Source: Yamagishiella unicocca (taxonomy: Eukaryota; Chlorophyta; Chlorophyceae; Chlamydomonadales; Volvocaceae). From it: DNA of 64,000 nucleotides. The notes under the pieces were generated by a model, which was given only the letters and a program-made list of their open reading frames with translations, ran no database searches and was not told the DNA's origin. Shown here in pieces: positions 35,901 to 47,900 of this stretch (its first letter is position 1; each line of letters opens with the position of its first letter). A program made the translations under genes and the position numbers. The stretch spans positions 310,001-374,000 of the forward strand of contig BDSL01000064.1 in NCBI GenBank assembly GCA_003116995.1, read 5' to 3'.

Positions 35901-38900
35901 CCACGCCGCCCCCATGTAGCGGGATGCGGCGAAGAAGGACGCCACTGCGGGGCTGCGACTGCTGCGACGGGTGCGGATGCTGCGGGTGCTCGTGTGCAGC
36001 TTGCTGTCGCCGCTGCTGTTGCGCCAGACGCTGTGGTGCCCGGGGGTTGGGTCGAGGGCGAGGAGGTGCGGTGATCAGGATAGGTCGGGGGTCGGGGTTT
36101 AGGGGCGGGTGCGGGCGGGTGCTGGTGGGCGCGGGTGGGTGCAGGTGGGTGCGGGTGGGTGCGGGTGGGTGCGAATCTCGGCCGGGGGAGGGCTACCCGT
36201 ATAACCGACGCCAACCGACATCTTGCAAGGCAGCTTGAGGGACACCACGCATTGATGCTTTCGTTTCGGTTATCAGTTGTCGGGGTTATAGATGATCATG
36301 GGCAAATGCGGATAGGAGGCCCAGCAGGCGCCGGGGCACTCGCTCTTGGAGCACGCAGGGGCCGTACAGTCTACAGCAGGGAACAACCAACCAACCAACC
36401 AACCAACCAACCAGCGCCCTTACCCGAACACCCAGTACAGGAGGTGGTGTGGGACTAGGAGGCGCTGGCGGAGTTGGGGATGGCGGTGCCGGCGGCGGGG
36501 TTGGGGGACGGGGCGAGGGTGGAGTAGGCGGGAGTGGTGGAGGCGAGGGCGGCAACGGGGGTTCGGGGCTTGGGGGATTCGGTGGAGGCGTTGGGGGGAG
36601 TGGCGCCGGCGGCGAGGGGGGGAGGGTGACGGGGGGTCGGGGCTGGGAGGTGATGGACTGGCGGGGATCAAAGGTGGTGGGGGAGGTGGCTTTGGTGGGC
36701 GAGGAGGCTTGGGTGGAGGGGAGGGCGGCAATGGCGGCTTGGGCGATGGGGGCTCGGGGCTTGGTGGCAGTGGAGGGAATGGCGATGGAGGGTCGGGACT
36801 TGGCGGCAGCGGGGGAAATGGCGATGGAGGGTCGGGGCTCGGCGGTAAGGGGGGCTTTGGCGGTGGCGGGCTGGGGCTCGGCGGGCTTGGTGGTTTCGGA
36901 GGAGGAGAGGGAGGTCGGGGAGGTTTGGGAGATGGGGGGAGTGGGGACGGAGGTTCAGGGCTGGGGGGCATTGGAGGTTTAGGAGACGGCGGCGCTGGCG
37001 AAGGGGGGTCCGGGCTGGGCGGCTCTGGGCTGGGGGGAGGTGGAGAGGGCGGCTCGGGACTTGGCGGAAGGGGTGGGTTAGGAGAAGGGGGATCTGGCGG
37101 CGCCGGCGATGGTGGGTCCGGGCTTGGAGGTGAAGGAGGAAGCGGAGATGGAGGCGGTGGGCTGGGAGGGAGGGGAGGGCTTGGGGGGCTCGGCGGTGGG
37201 TTAGGAGGCGAAGGAGGTTCGGGTGGTGGAGAAGGGGGGGAGGGGGGCTCCGGCGGCAGCGGCGGAGGCGCCGGCGGGAGTGGACTGGGGGGGCCAGGAG
37301 GCTTTGGCGGTGGGGAGGGCGGGCGGGGTGGTGATGGTGGTTTCGGAGGTGGCATCGGCGGGCGGGGAGGTTTAGGCGGGGGTGGCGGCGGCGTGGGTGG
37401 AGGAGGCTCGGGACTAGGCGGGCTGGGAGGCTCAGGCGAGGGTGGGTGCGGGGACGGGGGCTCCGGGCTTGGAGGCCTAGGGGACGGCGGTCGTGGACTT
37501 GGTGGGAGGGGAGGCATGGGTGATGGCGGCAGGGGTGAGGGTGGGGTTGGGCTGGGCGGTGGTGGGCTGGGCGGCAGTGGTGATGGCGGCAGGGGTGAAG
37601 GTGGGGATGGGCTGGGCGGTGGTGGGCTGGGCGGCAGTGGTGATGGCGGCAACGGTGATGGCGGCAGGGGTGAGGGTGGGAGTGGGCTGGGCGGCGGCGG
37701 GCTGGGCGGCGGTGGGCTGGGCGGCAGTGGTGATGGCGGCAACGGTGATGGCGGCAACGGTGATGGCGGCAGGGGTGAGGGTGGGAGTGGGCTGGGCGGT
37801 GGCGGGCTGGGCGGCGGTGGGCTGGGCGGCAACGGTGATGGTGGCAGGGGTGAGGGTGGGGGTGGGCTGGGCGGCGGTGGGCTGGGCGGCAGTGGTGATG
37901 GTGGCAACGGTGATGGCGGCAGGGGTGAGGGTGGGGGTGGACTGGGCGGTGGTGGGCTGGGCGGCAACGGTGATGGCGGCAGGGGTGAGGGTGGGGGTGG
38001 GCTGGGCGGCAGGGGTGATGGCGGCAGGGGTGAGGGTGGGGGTGGGCTGGGCGGCAACGGTGATGGCGGCAGGGGTGAGGGTGGGGGTGGACTGGGCGGT
38101 GGTGGGCTGGGCGGCAACGGTGATGGCGGCAGGGGTGAGGGTGGGGGTGGACTGGGTGGCAGTGGGCTGGGCGGCAGCGGTGAAGGCGGCAGGGGTGAGG
38201 GTGGGGGTGGGCTGGGCGGCGGTGGACTGGGCGGCAGAGGAGGGTGCGGCGATGGAGGAAGTGGCGGGCTCGGGGGAGGGGGGCTGGGTGGGCTGGGAGA
38301 TGGGGGAGGTGGGCTGGGTGGTAGGGGAGGGTTTGGAGATGGCGGATCAGGTGACGGTGGACTTGGACTGGGCGGCAGTGGGCTTGGGGGGTGGGGAGGG
38401 TTGGGCGAAGGGGGATGTGGCGGCGGTTGAGGGCTGGGCGGATGGGGACTCGGTGGCAGTGGAGGAGTGGGAGGGTGGGGTGATGGAGGGTATGGCGGTG
38501 GTGACGGGCTGGGAGGTTCCGGGCTGGGCGGAGGGGGCGACGGCGGCGCAGGGGGCGGTGGCGGCTGTGGAGGGTCAGGTGAGGGCGGCGATGGCGGCGG
38601 CCCCGGCGGCGAGGGCGGCACGTTCCATGCCTTCCGGAACCGAATCGCGAAGCAGCGATCCTCGTCTGTACTGCTGCCGTGCAGTTGGTACGAGTCCGAC
38701 TCCAATTGCAGGTAGTCCAGTACGTCATAATACCCTGCACGTGCGGGGGACGGTGGTGGGGGCATCCGGGCGAGACCGTCAAGCAGGTCAAACCCACACT
38801 CAAGAAGCGCCACACTTAAGTCGTACTGTCGTACTGTCATGCTGTCGTACATGAAGGAAAACGCGCGCGTCTACGTGGCGGCCAAATGCGTGGCCTGCCA

Positions 38901-41900
38901 TCATGCCGCGTCACGTGGGGTTCCGTGCTGGGCCCGGGTTGTGTTTTCTGCTTCCGCAACCCGGGTTTGCGTGTGGTGTGGTGGGTTGGGTTGGACGAGT
39001 TCCCCCCTCACCTCACCGCATCTGTCAGCTCAGCTGCTACGGCCCACCACCCCACCCACCGCACCCTCAGGCTCATTCGATCGCACCAGCTAATGGAACG
39101 TAAGCACCTTCCCGCATCCCCCACCCGGGTTTGCAACCCGGGTCTTCTCGCCACCCTCCGGCAGGGTCCTTGTTTACGTTCTCCTTAAAATAGCAGCCGG
39201 GGTCCTAATCGGTTTTGCTTTTCGGTGCCGACCCGCGGGTCTCCTCTCATCCCTCCCGCCCCAAGGCCCACGGGCCCAAGCACCCACCGCCTGCGGCGCT
39301 GCCCCCAGCCTCCTCATCCCCCAGCCACTGCACCACCCCCGGCCGCAGCAGGTCATGTAGCCCAAGCCACAACGCGCCCTCGTCCTGCCCCTGCGCCTCC
39401 GCCGCCTCGACAATCGCCGCAGCCAGGTCCGCCACCTCACGCCGGCTGGACAGCGACAGCAGCTCGCCGCCGAGGGCGCTGCAGGCCGCTGCGGAGGAGC
39501 CGAAGGTCGCGGCGGCGGTGGTGCTGGCGGTGGTGACGGCGGCGGTGGTGGCGGCGGTGGTGGTGGCGGCGGTGGTGGCGGAGGTGACGAGGGTGATGAC
39601 GCCGGCTCCGGCGGGCGCCATGGCGGAGGCGGCGGCGGTGAATCCCTGCCAGGGTGGGGTGGGGTAGCGGCCAGGGTTGGGGAGTGGAGTTTCGCTAAGT
39701 AGTACCATTCCGACATCAGCGGGAAATCGGGCGGGAGTGGGAAGAAGGTTCTAGGAGGCAGGCGAGATGCCACACGTGGCGTGCACACATTACCGGTACA
39801 CATATTATTTATTATAAGGCCCATATAAGATGCCGCTGCAGAACACCGTGCAGGCTTCCCGGCGATGCAAGGGTGTCTTGCCGCGGCGCCGTACGACGGC
39901 GCCGAGCAGGGCGGGGGGCCGGAAACGCGTCTAGGCGCGGGCTGCAGGGATGGCTCTCACCTGAGGCAGGGACCGCAGGCTCCGGAGCCCTGGCCCCCGC
40001 GCGCACGCAAACGCGTGACCCGCGCCGAATGAGGTGCAGTCGGCGGGGCCGCTGGTGGCGGCGGCGCCGTGGATCGTCCAGTAGTACGACGACGACGACG
40101 ACGACCACGTGGAGGAGGAGGAGTTGCCGGCGGCCTGCAGAGGGGTGTAGGGGTTGGGGAGGAGCGCCAGGTGCGGGTGATGAGGGGCAAAACCCTGCAG
40201 GAAACCTATGCCCGTACACTGTACGGCAGCGCGTGCGTGCGCAAATCTCACCGCGGGCCTTTCCGCAGCCTCACGCCGGAGCCCCCTCACCTGCAGCTGG
40301 GCCATAGGGCCCACGAGCACGCACTGCGTTGCGGAGGAGCCGGAAGCTGCGGTTGCGTTCTGCGACATCAGGGGGCGGAGGGTTTCGAGAAAAAAAGAAG
40401 GCCCGTGGATGCCAGAAAACACCGTTTGAGAACAGAGGGGGCGGAGGGGGGGTGAGGGAGCGGGCAGCGGCACGTAGACATGGGTGGGAGCACCGGGAAC
40501 CTCAGCAGCAGGAGTGGGATGCGGCGACGGGGAGGGAGCGGCCCCTGGAGCGGGGCCTTATGAGCCGTCACTGAGGTGGCAGCCTAAGCCACGAGCGGCT
40601 CCGAAACCCGCCTCTGACCCCTGCGCACCTGCAGCTCCAGCAGAATACCGGAGTCGGAGATCTGGAAGCCCAGCGGCAGCCCCTGGAGCGCTGACGCCAG
40701 TGATGCCATCAGCCGGGCAGCCTCGTTTGTTGCGGCGGCGGCGCCGTCGCCGCTGCTTGCCGCCATGGCGGCGGCAGCGGCGGGCGTTGAGGCGTTGACG
40801 TCAGCGCCGGCCGGCAGCAGCGACGTCGGCGCCGCCAGGTCCATAGTAACCCGCAGCAGCTCGGCGCCGTACGACGCGCACGTGGACAGCGCCGTGCCGT
40901 ACACCGTCGGCCAGCCGTCGGAGGCGGCGGCGGCCGCGGCGGCGGCGCCGTACGGAAATACCAGCAGCTCGACGCCGCGGAAGGGAAGACTGTACGGCAG
41001 CAGCGACGGCGCCGCCGCTAATGCCGCGGCGGTCGCTGTGGCGTCCGCCGCCCAGCACAGCGCGCCGCCGCGCGTCAGCGCCGCCGAGAGGGATACCACC
41101 GGGCCGCCGCCGCCGCCGCTGGCGTCGACGGCGGCGCCGCCGTGGCACTCCGCCAGCCCCCAGGTATTATTGGACGTGAGCCACACGCCGCACGTCGCCG
41201 CCGTCGGCCACTCGGTGTGAGCCGTCGGCAGGCGTGAGTCATCGGCGCGCAACGCGCCGCCGCCGGCGTCCCCATCAGACCAGTAGTATGAGCTGCCGCC
41301 AGCACTGCCGGTGTTGGCGTCGGCCGTTGTCCGCTGCAGCCCGAACGCCAGGGCGGGCGCCAGACGGCTGGCGGCGTCGGCGTTGGCGGCGGCGCTGGTG
41401 ATGGACGTCAGGCTGCCGGCGTGGCGGCTGGAGCACCAGGTGCTGGCTTCGTGCCAGGACAGCTCCAGGGAGGGGTAGGCCGAGTGGCGCACGCCGGCGG
41501 CCGACCAGGTGGCGTGGGGGGGTGAGGTGGCGGCGGGGGAGGCAGCACCGCCTGACGGGGGGGCAGTGAGACGGATGCGAAGGGAGCGCGGGGTGGGGTG
41601 AAAAGGGTTTTAGGGCTTAGCGGCCGTGGAAGCGAGCGCATCGGACGGTGAAGGTCCTAGGCCGCAAGGGGCCCGGAGTGGTTCATGGATTGAAGGTGGC
41701 ATTGACAGGGAATGGGGTGCGATGGGATAAGCCCCGTTTGGCCGGTCGGCCTCGCCCTGCCCCCTTGTGGCCTCCTGGCTCCCCCCCCTTGGAGCCCATC
41801 CTGGCTCACTCACCCAAAGCCCACACCGCCGACAGCTGGTTGATGTACGGCACGCCCAGCGACTGCAGCCCCGCCAGGTAGGCTCCAGGGGCGGGCGCCC

Positions 41901-44900
41901 TCAGGGAGAACACACTGTCATCATCGTCAGCGCAGCCGCCACCGAACCAGGGCGAGATGCGGCCTGGGCTTGGCAGCAGGGCGGGCCGGGGCGGGGCCGA
42001 AAGCAAAAAAATATTGTTTTCTCCATTCTGGGATTTTGTGAAACCACCACCCTGTACGCAACTTTGAAGAAGTTAGCTTTTGATAGGTGGCCTCCTCGGA
42101 ATCATGCTATAGCCATGCAGTAATGATATGGTGTAGGATGGCGCTTTAGGGTTTACGGTATGGTGAAGGATGGCGCTTTAGGGTTTATGGTATGGTGCAG
42201 GATGGTGCTTTAGGGATTGTAATGTGGTGTCCGTTTCCAGTCATCTCGACCCACCTCGGCGGGTGACGAGCTGCAGCCCCTTCAGGTACATGCCCTCGCT
42301 GCTGCAACCGACAACCGCCACAACCGCGTCGTCGTACCCCACCAGCCAGGGGCCCTGGGCGGGGTACTGGCCTGACAAGCCGCCATGCTGGACCTGAGTC
42401 CAGGGAGGGGGCCGGTGCGGGAAAGGGGAGGGAGCAGGGACGAAGCGCGCGACTGAATCGGTTCGGTTTGGTTTGGTCTGTTTTCGTTCATGTTTCCGCA
42501 GCAGCCAGAGTTCACAGCTGGAGGCCGATAGGATAGACGAACCGACGACCGGCCGGCAGGCCCACCTTGCGCTGCAGGCCGCCAGGCCTTCCGTACAGCA
42601 GCGTCAGCTGGTTCAGCAGGAGGTCGCCGCGCGCATTGACCGCGTAGAGCGACCCGTGGGTCAGGAAGACCTGCGTGTCGTCTCGCGACTGAGTGCCGCC
42701 CTGCAGGCCGGTCCGACCGCCCGCTAGCGGGGAGGTGCTGCCGGGCAGCAGCTGAAGGTCGGGGTCCACAACTGCGCGCAAACACAGTGCAGGGTGTGTG
42801 TGTGGATCGGCGGCGTGGGGGACGTACAGGTCCTTCGTTGGAGGCAAAAGAGGGGCGAGTAGCAGGTCCAGATGTGGCAGGCGCGAGGGGAAAAGGTTCG
42901 GGGCCCCGAAAGGCGTCGATTGCGCCGACTGCTCCAACGGACTAGCTGCCGGGCAAAGGGCACCCAACCCCAGTGGGTCCCTAACCCCAATTGGCCCCCA
43001 ACCCCTACCTTGGCAAATCACTCCCAGAGCGGCTGCGCAGTCCTCATCCTTGTGGGGAGAGAGAGAGGGTGGCGCGGTGGTGCGGAGGCGAGCGTAAGCG
43101 CAAGGCACAGGGGCCCAAAGGGAGGGTTGCGGAAACCGAATAGAGGGTTGCGGAAACCGAATGGAGGGTTGCGGAAACCGAAAGGAGGGTTGCGGAAACC
43201 GAATGGAGGGTTGCGGAAACCGCAAGGAGGGAGGGAGACCAAAGCGAGGGACGGGAGCGTGGTGTGCAGGTCAGCGACGCCCGCCGTGACGCCATCGGGG
43301 CCGCGAGCCGCCCTCCCTGGCGTGCATGCTGTCGTACGCACCTGGAGGGCCATGCCGCTGAAGGATCCGTTCCCGGCGAACTCTGCCCGCAGCACCATGC
43401 AGGCGCGTGGGCCGGTGATGGCCGCCCCACCTGCCGGTGAGCCATGACAAAGAGGTCGTGTGGATACGCCGTATTTGACACAATGCAACGCAGAGAAGAA
43501 ACTAGAGAAAGCATAGCTGGGGACCGATACAGGGCGGGGGCCGCGGTGGGAGGCGGAGGCGGAGGGTGCGGTGGCGGGTGGGTCCAGTGCAGAGGCGTCC
43601 AGGGCAGATGGCCTCGCACATAAGAGCACAGAAGAGCGACGACAGGAACAGCACCCACACACACGCACGCGCACGCTCACGCACGAGGCCTGCGAAACCC
43701 GAAAACCCCTCCGCCCCGTCGCACCAGCTGTCAAGCCGTCCGGCTGACCCGACTGCCAGGCCGCCGACCCACGGGTCACCACCCGGCTGCCGTCCAGGTT
43801 CCGGAAGCCGGGCTCCTCCGCAGGCAGGACCCGGAAGCCACCCAGGAAGAAGCTGTACGACACTGCCGTACCGCGTTGCGTCAGGTGGGGCGGCAGCACG
43901 GCGTCAGCCTGCCGGGCAGGGAGAGGGGAAGGACCTTACGTGCTGCGAGCGATGGACGGCGTGTGCCGAAGCACAAACAAAAAGCATGCAGTGAACCAGT
44001 GATGGGTCTCTTGCCATGTCCTGGGTATGCCAGCAGTACGACGGGATCCGGGATCCAGTGTGTGAAAGAGCATGAGGATAACCTCAGCCGAGTGCCGCTT
44101 CCTCAGCCACTCCGCCAGCCGCCTACCAGGAGCTGCCGCAGCTCCAGCCAGTCGTCCAGCGTCCGCAGCTGCGCCGGCGCTCCGCCCAAATCGTCACAAA
44201 GCGCCGCCGCATTCGCATAGTCGCCGCCGCTGCCCGCCGGCGGCAGCCACACGTACGCCAGCAGTGCCGCCGCGCCGCCGCCGCGGGCAGCCAGCGGGTG
44301 CGGCGGCGGCGGCCGGGGCAGACTCCACGCAGCGCCGCCGACGTCGCCGGCGGCGGCAGCCGCCGCCAGTGCCGCGGCCGCCAGCAGCGCCGCCGGACGC
44401 CGCGGGGGCAGGTCCGCCAGCCGCTTGCAGACGAACGGCAGCCGGTCGCTGCAGCTGCCGTCAAGCCGCCACTCGCCTCTAGAGGTGAGGAGCTGCGGGC
44501 AGCTGACGAAGTCACTGGCGGCGGCGGCGGCGGCTGCCGCCGCCGCCGCCACACCGTCAGGCAACCACGTGCCGAGCCAGTCACTGGCGCCGAAGCCGCC
44601 GGTTGGGTCGTTGCTGGCGGACGGGTTCGTTGAGGAACCGTTGCTGAAGCGCGTGAGGCCCAACTGCATGGTGCCGGTGGTGGAGTTGGCGGCGCCACTG
44701 CCGTCGGTGCCGGGCAGCAGCCGAGCAGCAGCCGCCGCCACCCACGACAGCTCGTGCTGATCGACGGGGCTGAAGAGGTGGCCTCCAGCCGATTGACAGA
44801 CCTGGGGGCGGGTACGTTTGGGGTTTAGGGTTCCGAAGAGGGCGGGGTGAGGCGGTAGCGGCCGTACGACGCCGTACCTTCTCCGCGCCTTCATTCTCGT

Positions 44901-47900
44901 ACGACATGGTGCGGTAGAACAGGTACTCGTACATCGCGAACGCCGGCGTGCCCTGGCGCCGTACGGCGATCGGGTAGCGCTCCGCCGCCGCCGCCGCTGA
45001 GGTCGACGCTTCGGCGTCCGCGACGGAACACACGTACGGCAGGTCGATATCGCACGGCAACACGGCGAAGCTGACGTCACCGGAAATCCCCGCGGCGTCG
45101 TTGAAGGTCGCGGCAACGCAGTCGTTCGCAGAGGACTGGCCGTACGACATGGCTTCGGAGCCCGTACTCCACGGCAGCGCCCGGGAGCTCGAGCCGTCCG
45201 CCCACTCAAACGTCCCCTCCTCCGCCTCGTCGCTCAACCCCACCCAGTACGACAAACCGTCCAGCAACGACAGTACGGCATCCGCCTCAGCCACCGACCC
45301 CAGCGTCGGCAGCTTGCCACCGGCGTGTCGCGCTGCGCAGAAAGCCTGCGCGGCGTCCCACGTCAGACGCACGCCGTCGTACAAGTAGTACGAGCTGTTG
45401 CCGTACGAGGAGCTGCGGAGCGGCTGCAGGGAGGGGTCAAGGGACGGCCGGAGGCCGCTTCCGTCCGCTGCATCCTCCGCGTCGAGCACCGACGGCCCAG
45501 CGCCCAGCGGCGCCTCGCACACCGTGGGGAGCAGCGAGTAGCACGGCAGGAGACGCCAATCGCCTCGCTGCAGGTCGCTGCTGCTGTTGCTATTGTTGTT
45601 ATTGGCGGTGTTGGTTGTATTGGTGGTGATGGGCTGCGCCATCATCGCCATGGCAACGCACGTGGACGCTAAGGGTTTTAGGGCGGTACGGGAGGGTTTT
45701 AGGGCGGTATGGGAGGGCAGTGGCGGATCAGAAGTCGAGGCGTCGAAGGTGAGAGAGCGAGGACACATCCGCGGGTAAGCACCGGCGTCGTGGATCAAGC
45801 CGTCCCTCGGGGTGGCTTGGCTAGTTGGCTTGAGCGCAAGCGCACGATTCGGGTGCCCGAGCATTCACGAAGGCATCCCCTGGACGCCGCGCGCGGCCGG
45901 AAAGGCAGCAGAGGAAAAAACGGCAACGGGCAACCCTCCCATAACTAACGCAACTGACGCAACTGACGCATTCAACGAACCCAGCAGGGCAGGACCCTGC
46001 GGTTGCACATTGCGCGCGTTACGCGCGACCACGTGGCTCAAGAACCACGTGGCTCAAGAACCACGTGGCTCAAGAACCACGTGGCTCAAGAACCACGTGG
46101 CTCAAGAACCACGTGGCTCAAGAACCACGCCCGCCCGCCAAAGGGTCCCTCACCTGTGGAGGCCGCCGCGCCGCCAGCTGCCCACTGGCTGTAGGTGATG
46201 CCGGCGCCGTCGGCCCAAGTGGTCGCCGGAGACCTGTCAGGGGGCCCGAGGAGGAGTGAGACCTCCCTTCCTCCCAGGCAGATGAGCGCCTGCGGATGAG
46301 CGCCCGCCCAACAGCAACAAACCCCAGCGGCAGAGACGAGCAGCACGCCCTCCAAGCCCTCGGTCCCCCTCTATCCTCCGTCCCTGCAGGCAGCGCAACC
46401 CACAATCACGTCCCTCCAGCCCCGAAGGCAGCGCCATCCACACCTGAGTCCGAGCCACACGGACCCCAGCGCTGCTATGTGCCACGCCGCCAGCCCAGCC
46501 AGGCCCGCGCTGCCGCCGTCAAACACCGCAAGCGTGCCGCCGAGCACTCCGCAGCGCGCACGCGCTGTCGAGTAGTTGGCGGCGACTGCCGCCGACCCAG
46601 ATCTCGAAAAGACGTAAAACATCTGGCCCAGTGTGCCGCTGGCGGCGGCGGAGGTGACGCGGCCGCCGGAGATGACCCCGGGGGGTGTCAGGACGGCGCC
46701 GAGGGCGCTGCCAGAGCACAGCGGCGACGCCGCGGGGGCACCACACGGCGCAGCCAGCCAGGAGCCGCCGGGCAGGGCCTCGCCAACGCTAGTGTTGTTG
46801 GTGCTAGTGTCGATGCTGATTGGGGGCAGCGCCGTCGGCACCAGGAGGCCGCAGAACGCAGCGCCGGCGTCGCCGCCGGCGGCCGCGGCGGCTGCCGCCG
46901 CCGCCGTGACCTCCTCCTGGTTCAGAACCGCTTGGCTGTACGACAGCGGCGCGCCGTCGACCCACGACGCCGGCGGCGCGCCGCTGGCAGCGCTGGCGGC
47001 GTACCCCAGCCAGTAGGTGTTGGCGGCAGCCAGCCGCTGCAGCAGCGCGGCCTGGGTGGCGTCATCGCGCAAGGAAGCCAGCGTCATGCCGTACGCGGCG
47101 CACAGCTCCCGCGGCCCCGTCGCCGCGGCGCCGGCGTACGACACCGCCGCCGCCTCGTGCGCCGCCAGCGTCACGTGGCTGTATCGGCGCCCGCCGTACA
47201 GCCCGGCCCAGCGGAGGTCCTCAGGGGAGGCCGAGCGGCCTTCGCAGGCAAAGCCAGCGGTGACGCCAGCGCAAGGCGCCGGGTGCCACCGCCCCGTCGT
47301 CGTATCCAGCTGAACACACGCTGCCCCGGCGGCGGCGACTTCAACCGCCCCCGCCGCAAACGCCTCAAAGCTACCGGCGGCGCCGCCGCTCCACCTGTAC
47401 GGCAACCCGCCGAGCTGCAGCTGCGGCACCGCCGCCGGCAGCGCCAGCAGTTGGCTTGTGTTGCTGCTGCTGCCGCCGCCGCCGCCGCCGCCGCTGCTGC
47501 CGATCTCCGCTCGCCGCAAGCCCATCCACAACCGCCGCTGCGGTTGTACGAGCGCCTGCTGCACCGCCGCCGCCTCGGCGGCGGATGACGGCGCCAGCAG
47601 CTCCCCGCCGGCGGCGCGGCAGCCAGCCTCCCGCGCCGCCGCCTGCGTCAGAGCCGCCTCGTGGTACAAGTACTCCGCTGGCGGGCTGGAGGAAGCTGCG
47701 GATAAATCCCCGGGAAGTACGGCGCGACGTGGTGGCCTGGCGGCCCAGGGGCCACCGGGGAGTGCCTGTCGGGAATGAGGATTTGAGAATGGAAGGAAAG
47801 GAAGCAAGTAAGGAAGGAAGGAAAGGAACGCAGCAATAACAAGTTTCGATGTCGGCAGACGATCTCCTTAGGGTTAGTCATGTTGCCGTGTCCCTATCCC

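Noticed and set aside
36346..38430. 694-aa Gly-rich plus-strand ORF
   Set aside because: Exact antisense of the PPSP rod exon; its GGxGxGG pattern is forced by the CCN/AGY codons on the other strand, and flanking minus-strand exons splice into the rod.
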